64,000 nt of DNA from Rhynchopus sp. YZ270_cl-10 (Eukaryota; Euglenozoa; Diplonemea; Diplonemida; Diplonemidae): positions 62,001 to 126,000 of the forward strand of contig OZ037847.1 in NCBI GenBank assembly GCA_964035575.1, read 5' to 3'. How positions within the stretch are numbered: the first letter of the stretch is position 1; the number at the start of each line of letters is the position of its first letter. The position numbers and the translations under genes were made by a program. Positions 1 through 10,604 of the stretch are shown piece by piece. The notes under the pieces were generated by a model, which saw only the letters and a program-made list of their open reading frames with translations, did no database searches and was not told where the DNA came from.

Positions 1-204
1 GTCAATTTGCAGAAATGGCCAAGTTCTTGGTTTTGGTCAAAATGAGTGTAAGGTAAAGGGGCCAAGGTAAATCCCACAACCCAGATTTTCTCTCCCAGAT
101 GCTGAAACATGAAAATGCGCGAAAACACCGGCATTTGCATTTCCGGAATCCGTCCGTTCTGTGGTGGGGTCAATTTGCAGAATTGGGCAAGTTCTTGGTT
201 TTTG

Positions 205-3200
205 TTAAAATGAGTACGGTGCCAGTGTGATGTTAGTGTAGAGAACAAGTTTTCTAAGAAACCCCATCATAGCACCTCCGGCATGCGGCCTGGTGCGCCC
301 TCTCTGTTTTTTCAGAAAATATCAAAAACCCCGTGTCTTGCACAATCTGGAAGAAAACTTTCCAACACAAAAAAAAACGGCAACTTTCTCCAAGCAGAAA
401 GCCCATCACCCCCCTCTTGGTAAGTACTGTAGTACGTGCAAATTTTTTGGCAGCCCTGTATATAAGCCCCGTGCAAATTTTTTGGCAATTTTCATTTTCC
501 AAAAATCAGGGACAGGGACAGGTTTTTAGAAATAGCCCTGCACCGAAATCAAAAAAAAATTTTTTTTTGATTTTTTGGGGTGAAAATTTCTGGGGAAAAT
601 TTCTGGCCACAAAAAACCGCCAAAAAAATATACACAAAATAATTTTAGCACCCCCCTTTAAATTAGGTGTAAATTGGGTACTTCTTGGGTCCTTCTAGGG
701 TATACACCCTAGCCCTATACAGCCACACCAATTACCGTGAATTTATATTCCAGTATTTCACGCACAGGTGGAAACAGCCCGAGGGGGCAGCATTTTTCCC
801 CGAGGGCTGTTTCCACCTGTAAGTGAAATACTGGTATAAATTCACGGCAATATGTTATTTTATCACCAAGTGAGACCATGAATTTCACAACCCGTTTTCA
901 CGTACAAAGAGAAGAGGTGGGGTGGTTCTTTTGATGATGACTTTTGATCCAGTTTTTTTATGTGGGCCTCTTAGCGCTGGACAGCGTCTTGAGCCAGAAC
1001 TTTAGCTAGGATATCACCGATGTTGATATTCATTATGACCCCCCACCATACCCCCCCGGTATGTGTGGTGTTTGTGCCATGGGAACATCCCCGTCCTGTG
1101 TGATGACACTTGTACTCGTGTCGGACTCACTCTCCAAAGGTGCCCTCGCACGTTTTGGAGGTCTCATTTGGGATTTTTTGATGAAAATTTGAAAAAAAAA
1201 AACGTGTGAATCCGTGGTTTGTGTGTTACAGAAAATTAACTCAAAAATGCGTTTGAGACCCCTAGAATGGCTCAAAATGGCTCTTTTCTGGCTTTAATTG
1301 CAAAATTGGGCCTCCAAAGGCCTCCAAAAAAATTTTCGAGAGTTCAGTTCTACGATTTTCTGAGCGTGTAATTTATTTTTCGAGCGTGTAATCATAGGTT
1401 TCGAACGCGCGTTCGAAAATCGAAAACGCGCAAATCCAAAATCGGAAAACGCGCACATGAAAAAAAAAAAAAAAACACGCAAAAAAAAAAAAAAACGCGC
1501 GTTCGAAAAGCCGGACGCGCGTAAAAAAAAAAGGGCGTTTTTTTTTTTTTTTTTTCAAACGCGCGTTTGAAAAACTGGACGCGCGTTCGAAAAAACCACT
1601 TTTTCGAACGCGCGTTCGAAAAACCTCCCCACGTAAACATGAGGCTTCCACTTTTCCGAACGCGCGTTTTTTTTTTTTCGTTTTTCAAACGCGCGTTTTT
1701 TTTTCGCTTTTTCCGAACGCGCGTTTTTTTTCTCGTTTTTTCCGAACGCGCGTTTTTTTTTTCGTTTTTCAAACGCGCACTCGAAAACGCCCAAAAAACG
1801 CGAACGCGCGTTCGAAACCTATGTGTAATACTGGAAAATAAATTACACGCCCCTCTTACAGGGGGGTAGCCAAATAAAAGGGGCGCCGCTCTTATTCGGC
1901 GTGCCTAATCGCAAAGTATTGGGTTTTCAGAGCTTTCGGGGTCAACTTGGGGGGCTCTGTACAAAACCTTAAGGGGGGTCCAAAAAAAATTTTCCCGCCA
2001 ATTTTTGCCCACAAAAAGTCATTTCTCAGCGCAAAGTGACCCCATCACAGCACGCACAGACTCCCAAGAATCGAAAAAAAAAATTTTTTTTTTTCGATTT
2101 TTTGTGGGCAAAAATCGGTCGAAAATTTTTTCAGGCCCCCAACCAGTACCTCCCTTAGGACTTTGTACAGGAGGGGGTGCCCCTCTTATTTTCCAGAGTT
2201 CGCCAGATCCCAGGGTGCCGCTCTTATTACCCCTGCCGCTCTTATTCGGCATGCCGCTCTTAATAAGCCCCCCCCCTGTAACGATTTTGTTAAGGGGCGT
2301 GAAATTCATGGTCTCAAGCGGTAATAAAAAAAATAAAGTCATCACAAACGCACAAACGTTCATACCTCTACAGGAGCACCCTTCACTGCAGCTTCCATCT
2401 CCAACACCAGCTGCTGCTCCTTCGCTGTGAGCTGTGCCATCACTTCCTGCAAGTGTCAAACAAATGTAGAGAACTAGAAAAAGCAAAACAACAACAAAGT
2501 TGCATCACACTGTGCATCTCCAGTGCCGACAATTGCAACCCCAACACACACACACACGCACACGTCCTGGGCTGGACTGTAAATTGCATCAGAGGGTATG
2601 TGGCGCCTCCTGAAGCCCTATGAAGATACCTGAGGGTAAAACGTCACTCACTTTTCCCCTTTTGTTTTGACGGTCAGTCCAGTGGGCAACCTGCATTGCA
2701 CTTCGCAGGCCCCATTGCCACACCCTAGGTGGTGAGGTGTGCCGACTGCACAAATGCAAAAAAAAAATGGTGAAACAGTGTAAAAACTTCTGAATTCGGT
2801 AACACCAGTGGGCCTGAACAGCAATGGTCATACCTTCTTGTTCTCCTTGAGCTCGGCGATTTTGGCACAGTACATGTTGGCTTTGCCATCGTCTCCCCAA
2901 TAGATACCATACTCAGCATCCTCAATGTCTCCATCAAGTTCGCGAACACGACAAACTAACAAATTTGTTACTGCAGCGATCTCCTGGTTGAGCGTCGAAA
3001 GCTGAGCCTGCAGATCCGCCACGGACTTTTCGGCATTTGCAAGATCAGACTGTGGTGACGTTGTGAATGGGTTCCATAGGTTCCATTTGGTAAACCAGTT
3101 GGGTAAATAATTTCTCTTCAGAAAGGGGGTCAGGTCAATATTCTTGTTGCTCTTGTTCCACAGCGTAGGGGTAACTGAGAACGACCGCGAGACATATAAT

Positions 3201-3238
3201 GGCAACCTGGTGGTACGTGTGTGCAGAATCCGCTGCAT
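205..3238 (-). CDS. Putative mitochondrial coiled-coil protein, three exons
   Basis: I do not recognise the family. Exon 1 (3238..2834) starts at an ATG and has a basic, Ser/Thr/Arg-rich N-terminus (about 25 residues, then RSFSVTP) that resembles a mitochondrial presequence. A short predicted coiled coil follows at about residues 65-90. The donor GTATGACC opens a 387-nt intron. Exon 2 (2446..2366) keeps phase 0 and extends the helix with 27 residues (EVMAQLTAKEQQLVLEM...). A second GTATGAAC donor opens a 2,062-nt intron, and the best acceptor I see leads to a terminal exon at 303..205, which stays open for 32 codons and ends in TAA. Both introns hold repeats: a SINE-like fragment in intron 1 and several foldback elements in intron 2. 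Exon 1 is well supported, exon 2 good, exon 3 tentative. It could continue past the left edge instead. Confidence 0.45.
735..847. repeat. 113-bp near-perfect hairpin element
   Basis: Two arms of about 48 bp beginning CCGTGAATTTATA are inverted around a loop of about 15 bp containing CATTTTTCC. Arm divergence is only a few bases. The flanks CAATTA and CAATAT look like an imperfect target duplication. It behaves like a small foldback MITE lying in intron 2 of the gene at 205-3238. Confidence 0.7.
871..2316. repeat. Inverted repeats bounding a 1.4-kb intronic insertion
   Basis: An 18-bp perfect inverted repeat, TGAGACCATGAATTTCAC at 871-888 and its complement at 2299-2316, is extended outward by a related TTATTTTAT tract. 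It bounds about 1.45 kb that contains the foldback at 1364-1850 and an A/T hairpin at 2069-2103. No transposase is visible. A non-autonomous composite element is the simplest reading. Confidence 0.5.
1364..1850. repeat. Foldback element of GCGCGTT palindromes and homopolymers
   Basis: Ends of about 50 bp are inverted copies: GCGTGTAATTTATTTT at 1364 and its complement ending at 1850, each followed inward by ATAGGTTTCGAACGCGCG. The interior is a run of the self-complementary word CGAACGCGCGTTCG, separated by A-runs on the left and T-runs on the right, so the whole 487 bp can fold on itself. Apparent ORFs here (Lys/Arg/Phe-rich) are artefacts of that composition. Confidence 0.75.
2571..2655 (-). 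repeat. SINE-like dispersed repeat fragment (copy 1)
   Basis: The complement reads TTTTACCCTCAGGT..TTCATAG..TTCAGGAGG..GATGCAATTTA..GTCCAGCCCAGGACG. The same word order occurs on the plus strand at about 31568-31660. Two unlinked copies, both inside introns of minus-strand genes but in opposite orientation, indicate a dispersed short repeat. The class is unknown. Confidence 0.6.
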
Positions 3239-3407
3239 TGTTTGTGTTTGTGTTGTTACTCGTAAACCTGTTGGTAATGTTGGTGTATAGGAGGAGGAGT
3301 GAGGCAGGGGAGTTTAAAATGCCGGTCTATCGGTCTGACAGACCGAAAAACCGGTCTTGGGGAGATCCGGGTGCCCGCAACAACAATATTCCCACCTGAA
3401 TTAGCTG

Positions 3408-3512
3408 GGTGTTGGGAGGTGTTGGGAGGTGTTGGGAGGCGTTGGGAGGTGTTGGGAGGTGTTGGGAGGCGTTGGGAGGTGTTGGGGGGCGTTGGCGGGC
3501 GTTGGGAGGTGA
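3408..3512 (+). repeat. G-rich 10-bp minisatellite GTTGGGAGGT
   Basis: About ten tandem copies of GTTGGGAGGT or GTTGGGAGGC. A shorter related array occurs at 17233-17290. The regular GGG and GG runs on the plus strand could form G-quadruplexes. Confidence 0.85.
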
Positions 3513-3649
3513 GACACTTTTTTTCCCACCGGCGTGAGCCTATTTCTCGTTGGTGAAGTTTTTAAACACCTGCATTGTCATTTCCGGAATCCGTCCTCGC
3601 TGTGGTGGGGTCAATTTGCCGAAATGGACAAGTTCTGAGTATATACGTG

Positions 3650-3962
3650 ATCACAGTATACACAGTATACACAGTATACACAGTATACACAGTATACACA
3701 GTATACACAGTATACACAGTATACACAGTATACACAGTATACACAGTATACACAGTATACACAGTATACACAGTATACACAGTATACACAGTATACACAG
3801 TATACACAGTATACACAGTATACACAGTATACACAGTATACACAGTATACACAGTATACACAGTATACACAGTATACACAGTATACACAGTATACACAGT
3901 ATACACAGTATACACAGTATACACAGTATACACAGTATACACAGTATACACAGTATACACAG
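3650..3962. repeat. 9-bp satellite (CAGTATACA)n
   Basis: About 34 nearly perfect tandem copies of the 9-mer CAGTATACA. It is the same 9-mer, on the opposite strand, as the array at 11008-11526. The left flank (about 3564-3637) is a repeat shared with 1-50 and 140-200 (GTCAATTTGCAGAAATGG and CAAGTTCTTGGT words). Long ORFs here encode only VYT repeats. Confidence 0.95.
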
Positions 3963-4264
3963 TCAGCAGTACAGCAGTACAGCAGTACAGCAGTACAGCA
4001 GTACAGCAGTACAGCAGTACAGCAGTACAGCAGTACAGCAGTACAGCAGTACAGCAGTACAGCAGTACAGCAGTACAGCAGTACAGCAGTACAGCAGTAC
4101 AGCAGTACAGCAGTACAGCAGTACAGCAGTACAGCAGTACAGCAGTACAGCAGTACAGCAGTACAGCAGTACAGCAGTACAGCAGTACAGCAGTACAGCA
4201 GTACAGCAGTACAGCAGTACAGCAGTACAGCAGTACAGCAGTACAGCAGTACAGCAGTACAGCA
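3963..4264. repeat. 8-bp satellite (CAGTACAG)n
   Basis: About 37 tandem copies of CAGTACAG follow the 9-bp array with no spacer. The two units share CAG and TACA, so one may have arisen from the other by slippage. Confidence 0.95.
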
Positions 4265-4810
4265 CCAGAGGTCGGGATTTTCCCTTGGAGGGCATCTAAA
4301 TTCATACATTTTTCGCTTTTTCCCCAAATTTCCACTTTGCCTTTGCCACTATTTTTTTGTTTGACTTGTAACCGGGACCCCACCCTGGAACCCCCTCCAG
4401 AAGGGGGTACAGAACACCCCATACTTATCGCTAAATATGCCGTTTTTCCCGAAAAATTTTAGAATCCCACGCCCAATTTCTTTCTTTTTGGCAAAAAAAA
4501 AAATTTTCGCGCTTCGCGCGAAAAAGGTCCTCAGAAGCTCAATTCCGGAAACAAATACGGGGGGGAGCGACGTTTTTCAACTCCTCCGTCATCAGCAGGA
4601 ACACCTCCGTTTTCTCTTGAATCTGTGACGCTTGTTGCTGAGAAACAGGGCAACAGCGCGTTCAAGAATATTCCCCATCTTTTCAGTGATAAACTCGTGG
4701 CGAAGCCACGGTACGCAACATTTCTAAAAAATGCGCTTACAATTGCACCTTTTTTAACAGCCAAACTATGTCATGGAAAGGATGTAATGCAAGCTTGCGC
4801 CGTAGGCGCG
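4265..4810. other. Spacer without a supported gene
   Basis: No coding signal. It contains the hairpin words GCGCTTCGCGCG (4509-4520) and GCGAAGCCACGGTACGCAACA-like sequence (4699-4719). The latter recurs inverted near 60359-60380, so this is probably a shared repeat fragment. Confidence 0.4.
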
Positions 4811-5033
4811 GAAAATACCGGTAGGGGTACGTCGTAGAGTAAAAACCAATGCAGGAAAATACCAGTAAATACCAGTAAATATCAGTTTTTCTCAGGCTTG
4901 GAAAAGTAGTTGTCGAAAAAAAAATTTTGGGAAAAAAAATTTTTTTTTCGACAACTACTTTTCCCAGCTTGGAAAAAAAACTGATATTTACTGGTAGTAA
5001 CTGGTATTAACTGAGATTTGACGTAGCCTCCTA
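4811..5033. repeat. Foldback hairpin element, duplicated at 12054-12275
   Basis: The core is a long hairpin: CAGTAAATATCAGTTTTT, a GGCTTGGAAAAGTAGTTGTC arm, an A/T loop, then the inverted arm and CTGATATTTACTGG. The whole segment, with flanks ACCGGTAGGGGTACGTCGTA and GACGTAGCCTCCT, recurs almost unchanged at 12054-12275, so this roughly 220-bp unit moved or duplicated as a block. Confidence 0.85.
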
Positions 5034-5820
5034 TAGTGAAACACCCGTTATTTTTTTCAGGCTTGAAAAAGTAGATGTCGAAAAAAAATTTTTGGTCGAA
5101 AAAAAAAAATTTTTTTTTTTGGACCCTCGGACCACCTGGCGGGGCCTGTGTTGAAGAAATGTTGAAAAAAAACCGAAAATTTGGGCTCAAATGGGCATTT
5201 TCATGCAGGACCTCTGAAATGTGAATGATTCGTTTTTTTGGCAGAGAAGTGCGTTTTAGGTGCCCACAGATGGTCAAAAGATCATTTTTTTTGTGTTTTT
5301 GGCATGTTTGGACACCCAAGGACCCACTACCAGGGGTGACTTTTTTTTTGGCCTGAAATTTGCCTTTGCCAAAATCAAACATGAGTTTTGTGAAGGAATT
5401 TGCTAAGGAAAACACCCAATAATAGGCCACTGTAGCAGTGCATATGATTCACCCACAGATGCTCAAAACATCAAAATTTTGCCGTTTTTTGAATTTTTCG
5501 GTGCACAAGGTCCCAAGGTCAGCCCAAAAAATTTTTTTTTTCAGGCTTGAAAAAGTAGTTGTCAAAAAAAAAAAAATTTTTTTTTTTTTGAAAAATTTTT
5601 TTTGGACAACTACTTTTCCAAGCCTGGAAAAAAAACCGATATTGACCGGACTGGACGGGACTGGACCTATATTCGCCGGACCCCCCTATATTCGCTGGAC
5701 CCCCCAAAATTTTGGTTTTTTTTGAATTTTTCGGTGCACAAGGTCCCAAGGTCAGGCCCGAAAAAAAAAAATTTTTCCAGGCTTGAAAAAGTAGTTGTCG
5801 AAAAAAAAAATTTTTTTTCT
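5034..5820. repeat. Cluster of related AAAAGTAGTTGTC hairpins
   Basis: A complete hairpin lies at about 5523-5640 and half-hairpins at about 5056-5110 and 5766-5820. All share the arm GGCTTGAAAAAGTAGTTGTC and A/T loops. A direct repeat (TTTTTCGGTGCACAAGG..CCCAAGGTCAG) precedes two of them, at 5496 and 5727. No gene is evident. Confidence 0.75.
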
Positions 5821-5939
5821 ACGTAAAAATCCTCACCCTCGTCACCAGGGTCCACACATCAAAACTATCGTCACGTCTCTATTCAAAGCAAGAACCTAGC
5901 CGATCTGCGAGAGCCTGCCTCCACGAGGCGGACTTGGGT

Positions 5940-7466
5940 ATGGCTGAAAGCCATAGCGAAATGAGCGCAGCAGCGACGGCTGGGACGCATATGTTGCGTC
6001 AAAGCGACTGGGACGCAGAGGTCCTCTCCCCCGCCAACTTCCGCCAGCGAATTGTGGCCAACACCGTCTCCGCAAAAGGGGTCATCACCTTCTGCAAACT
6101 CGCAGAGGCAGAATCGTTTCTGCAAGACCGGAGCAAGCTCGACCAGAACGGGCCCTGCATCGCCGTCGCCACCACCGCCCCCCTCCAAACACACAAAGCA
6201 CACTGCAACATGGACTGCATCGTGAAGCCCCCGACCGGAGATGAGTACAAACGCAAAATTCACGTCTTCCTTCTCACCAACACCACCCCCCACTACACCC
6301 TCGACATCCCCCAAATCGGAAACGCCCAACCTGCCTCACTACTCACCGAGGTCAAACTCGAAGTCCTCCCCGAAGGCGTCGTCACAGAGCCGGCATGGGA
6401 CACCGCCCCCCTCAACACCGCACGCACCTTCCTCACAAACCTGGGTGCAGCAGTCGCCAGCGTCCGCAGAGCAGGAGAGCGTCGCATCGCAGCCACCATC
6501 GCACCGAGCAAATCCCTCAGAGAGATGTCCGGTCACAACGGGGTCATCGTCCGCCCGGCCAAAGTCACCAACGACCCAGTAGTCTGGCTCGACAGCACCG
6601 CCACACTTGCAGCAGCACTCGAGTTTGCGAGGAACCACGCCGGAAGGCTCATCAAGTCCACCAAGGCGTACGGCATTGTGGTGGAGACACAGGAGGCGCG
6701 GGCAGCAGCCTGGCAGGCACTCGGTAAACCCGAGAAATCAACAGAATCGCACTACGTGATCACCGGCATGCACTACCTCACGCATCCCGACTCCCTGGTA
6801 ACTGCGCTCAGGACCCCCGACAACGGCTGCACCATGATTGCACACCAGCAGGCAGGGAAGACACAAGCGGTGAAAGTCCGCACACAACAACAACTCCCCA
6901 GATTTTTCAGCTACAACAACCAAACGCTGACAGCAACAGAAGTCTCCAACTCACACAAGCTCAGACGGCCCAAGAAGAAACGCCCCACGGAGGACAAACG
7001 CATCCCCTTCGTCAACACCGGCATGGCGAGCACCACCACAGCATGGAACAACATCGCCAGAGTCCACACCGCAACACCCCAAGCCAACACCACAGCACCT
7101 GCACCTCCCGCAACTACAACAAACGTGGACACCGAGAGCAGAAACGCCACCACCCGCAATGCGTCGGAAATCAAAGAGATGCGTAACGACTTCAACCAAG
7201 TCGTAGAGCGGTTCAACGCCAAGCAGGCTGAGCTGGAAGCAAAGATCCACGCCAGCAGCAACGACATCCAAATTCTCACTGAGAAGATGGACGCGCTCGC
7301 GAAGATGGGCGTCTCTCTGCAAGGAAGCATCGAGCAACTGCAACTCCAGCTGGAAACCCTTATCAAGAGGATCCCAACATCGAGGAAAGACCAAGCATCG
7401 CCCACACGACCTCGCGACACAGTACGGGGATCGCCTGTCGGTGGCAGCAAAAGAGCGAATCGCTGA
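5940..7466 (+). CDS. LINE (ingi/L1Tc-like) ORF1
   Basis: A 508-codon ORF begins at the ATG at 5940 (MAESHSEMSA) and is the first ORF of a non-LTR retrotransposon; an in-frame TTG precedes the ATG. I see no zinc knuckle. The C-terminal part (roughly residues 395-485) is a predicted coiled coil (KEMRNDFNQVVERFNAK and onward) following a Thr/Ala/Pro-rich linker. This fits a trimerising, nucleic-acid-binding ORF1p, but there is no diagnostic RRM or CCHC. It ends in TGA. ORF2 follows in the same reading frame, which is the main reason for assigning the pair to one element. GC-rich codon use differs from the A/T-rich flanks. Confidence 0.7.
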   Translation: MAESHSEMSAAATAGTHMLRQSDWDAEVLSPANFRQRIVANTVSAKGVITFCKLAEAESFLQDRSKLDQNGPCIAVATTAPLQTHKAHCNMDCIVKPPTGDEYKRKIHVFLLTNTTPHYTLDIPQIGNAQPASLLTEVKLEVLPEGVVTEPAWDTAPLNTARTFLTNLGAAVASVRRAGERRIAATIAPSKSLREMSGHNGVIVRPAKVTNDPVVWLDSTATLAAALEFARNHAGRLIKSTKAYGIVVETQEARAAAWQALGKPEKSTESHYVITGMHYLTHPDSLVTALRTPDNGCTMIAHQQAGKTQAVKVRTQQQLPRFFSYNNQTLTATEVSNSHKLRRPKKKRPTEDKRIPFVNTGMASTTTAWNNIARVHTATPQANTTAPAPPATTTNVDTESRNATTRNASEIKEMRNDFNQVVERFNAKQAELEAKIHASSNDIQILTEKMDALAKMGVSLQGSIEQLQLQLETLIKRIPTSRKDQASPTRPRDTVRGSPVGGSKRANR

Positions 7467-8304
7467 CTCCCTACTTCACCATTCCCCACACCTCCCAAAT
7501 CCAACACCCCCACCCTGCTGAAATACATTTCTACAACAGTTCAACTTTTACTAGTGATAGCAGGGATACATCCGAATCCGGGTCCGCTGAGATGTCTCTG
7601 TTGGAACATCAACGGACTCACCGACACTAAGAGAGATGAAATAAGGCGACACATCACCAAGAAGGAGTATGACACTGTCATGCTCCAAGAACTGAAGGCA
7701 AGCGGTCAAGCAAATACGTTCAAGATCGACGGCTACCGCAGCTACACCCGCAAAAGAACGGCAGGCAGAACCAAAAAGACCAGTGAAACACATGGAGGCG
7801 GGATAGTAACACTGGTGCGTGACAAACATCCAGCCCAAGTCCACACGTTCTCGAAGTGGAAAGTCACCGAACGGCTCGACGTCACAGTGCACGGTATACG
7901 CTTTGTCAATGTATATCGACCAAGCGCAGTGGGGGAGCAAAAGAACGACATACGCAAAGATGACTTCGACTGCGAAGACCTCCCCACCGAACAAGTAGTG
8001 ATAGCTGGAGACCTCAACGCCCATCATGCGCAGTGGAGCAAGGCGATCCCGAACAAAACCGGCACAAAACTCCACGACTGGGTCGGTAACACTGTTCGTC
8101 ATACACAGAGACGCCGTCTTTGCCATACGAGACAACAACACTGCCACAGGAGAACAAGGTCCACGAAGCGCAGTCGACTTTGCGGACCACCTCCCCACCC
8201 GGAAGTGCAACCTTGAGAAGGCAATCCCCACAAGGCAGGTAGCAGCGTGTCTTGCACTGAGAGATGGCAGGCGCACCGTATACATTATTGTCCGCATCAA
8301 ATGA
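7467..8304 (+). pseudogene. LINE ORF2 remnant: 2A-like motif and APE endonuclease
   Basis: The frame open after the ORF1 TGA has no ATG before the conserved region. It contains QLLLVIAGIHPNPGP, a 2A-like ribosome-skipping motif ending in NPGP (7542-7586). An apurinic-like endonuclease domain follows at once: WNINGL, QELK, then GDLNAHH near 8010. At about 8090-8105 the match moves from frame 3 to frame 1, where AIRDNNTATGE..SAVDFAD continues the endonuclease C-terminal motif, so there is at least one frameshift. Both frames then close (stops at 8214-8216 and 8302-8304). No reverse transcriptase (YxDD) or RNase H follows, so the copy is 3' truncated or rearranged. Confidence 0.75.
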
Positions 8305-9662
8305 GAAGACAGGCTCGTAGGTTTCTGTGTCGAAGCCGCCAACATGCCCACGCCTGCTACAAAAGATGCAGAGCGTTCCACAACGCGACAGTGACCCGTT
8401 GTCTCCCGTATGCGTTACACTGTACTGAGCAGGACACTTGATGTCGGCAAAGCGGCGGGCAAGCACAACCTGCACCCCTGCATCAAACGCAGTGTCCTGC
8501 AGACGGCACGTCAGCGTCTGCTCGTGTCGTTTGTGTCAATCCGTTGATGTTGTCGGAACCCTTGATGACACATGCGTCTTTGGGGACGGGTGTCATGATG
8601 TTAACTTAACGCACCAGGTCTTCCCAGTGCTCGGCACGGTCTGCGTTGCGCACGCGAGGCCGCTGTTGTTGAGTGCGGCGACAAAGTCCGCGGTTGGGTG
8701 GTATTTGGGCCCGCATGAGGAGCGACTTCTGTCGGCGCATGCGCTGCGTTCCTGGACGGGGCGTACGACAAGCCCAAAATATTTGGGTGAGGCGATCATC
8801 ACCCTCCCGTGATGCAGCAATGCTGCTTCACGAGCCTTGAGGCTGTGCTCCGGCTTCAGCCACACCACCCTCTCGCGTGAGGCTTGACTGCGGCCTCATC
8901 CTCAGCACGCCGTCGATGCCCGATACGCGACGGAGGTCGGTGTCGGGGTGCACCTCCACGAGCAGTCGCGTCAGCAGGCGGGTGTTCTTGCAATCGCGTG
9001 CTGCAGTCACGGAGGTATCCACGATGTGCTTTCGCAAGCCATTTGCGTGCGGTCTTCTCGGGGGTCTTCTGCCAGGCGGGGTGGTCGCTAGCGTCCTTTA
9101 ACACCGCTCGCATCATCTGTGGTGTAGCACCCAGGTGCATCGACCTGAGTATGCATTGGAGTGGAGTGCGGAGAGCGACTGTGTATATGGCGATGTAGGT
9201 GCCTGCCTGGCGCACATGATGAAGGTGCTGGTGGGGGGGAGGCCCAGGAGGGGCTGCTGCCGTAGAGGGACTCCATCATCACGACAGCGACCGAGGGTCC
9301 ATCCCTGGAGTTGAGGGGAGGGGGTGGGTCTGGATGGTTGTAGGCCGTCGCCTTATCCAGTATGGCGACGGCTCCTTCTCTCGGCACGTCTCCCGTGCGC
9401 AGCTGCTCTCATAACTATACATTTCAAACATGCAAACCACATCAGGCGTTAACAACTGAGGACTGAAAGGAAATAAGCAACAAGACTCTGTCATTGTATC
9501 GCATCTAATAGCAAACAACAGTTTGCACTGTATAAACTGTGCAATGATATGCATAACATGACCTTTTACCTCCCCGGGCCCCATCTGGGACCCTCACCAC
9601 CCCCCTGGTGTGTACATACCTGTCAGCACCAGCCCCCACAACCCACAAGAACCCACCAAAAG
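8305..9662. other. GC-rich degenerate stretch beyond the LINE
   Basis: Short open stretches occur on both strands. The longest minus-strand one, 9215..8856, begins MRQAGTYIAIYTVALRTP and faintly resembles the region after a LINE reverse transcriptase. I cannot confirm it. Probably decayed retroelement sequence. Confidence 0.3.
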
Positions 9663-10043
9663 AGTCCACCTAGGGGGACTATAGTCCCCCTAGGTGGACT
9701 ACATAGTCCCCCTAGGCATACATAGCGTGCGAATGACCATTCGCATATATTCGCATGTGCGAATGCATTCGCATCCTGTTCGCATCCATTCGCATTGTCG
9801 TTCGCATCATTCGCATCATTCGCACTATATTCGCACTATATTCGCATGTGCGAATGATGCGAACGATGCGAACACAGTGCGAACATAGTGCGAATGATGC
9901 GAACGTAGTGCGAATGTTATAGTAGTGTGTGAATTCTGTGGGTGTGTGATTGTTGGATGATCGGGGTTTTTTGTGATTTTTTGTGATCGGCATATTTTGG
10001 GATGAGCTTTTTTTGTCCCACTCTGGGTGGGTCGTTAGCAGGG

Positions 10044-10604
10044 GTACTGTACTGTACTGTACTGTACTGTACTGTACTGTACTGTACTGTACTGTACTGT
10101 ACTGTACTGTACTGTACTGTACTGTACTGTACTGTACTGTACTGTACTGTACTGTACTGTACTGTACTGTACTGTACTGTACTGTACTGTACTGTACTGT
10201 ACTGTACTGTACTGTACTGTACTGTACTGTACTGTACTGTACTGTACTGTACTGTACTGTACTGTACTGTACTGTACTGTACTGTACTGTACTGTACTGT
10301 ACTGTACTGTACTGTACTGTACTGTACTGTACTGTACTGTACTGTACTGTACTGTACTGTACTGTACTGTACTGTACTGTACTGTACTGTACTGTACTGT
10401 ACTGTACTGTACTGTACTGTACTGTACTGTACTGTACTGTACTGTACTGTACTGTACTGTACTGTACTGTACTGTACTGTACTGTACTGTACTGTACTGT
10501 ACTGTACTGTACTGTACTGTACTGTACTGTACTGTACTGTACTGTACTGTACTGTACTGTACTGTACTGTACTGTACTGTACTGTACTGTACTGTACTGT
10601 ACTG
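10044..10604. repeat. 5-bp satellite (TACTG)n
   Basis: About 112 perfect copies of the pentamer over 561 bp. Because 5 and 3 are coprime the array reads open in several frames, giving spurious ORFs of VLYCT and STVQY repeats. Confidence 0.97.

Noticed and set aside
3550-4462. Long ORFs on both strands encoding VYT, HSI, QQYSSTAV or CCTAVLLY repeats
   Set aside because: They are translations of the 9-bp and 8-bp satellites; all frames stay open because the units lack stops.
7464-7466. TGA between LINE ORFs as a selenocysteine codon
   Set aside because: No SECIS-like hairpin is visible; read-through or re-initiation is simpler.
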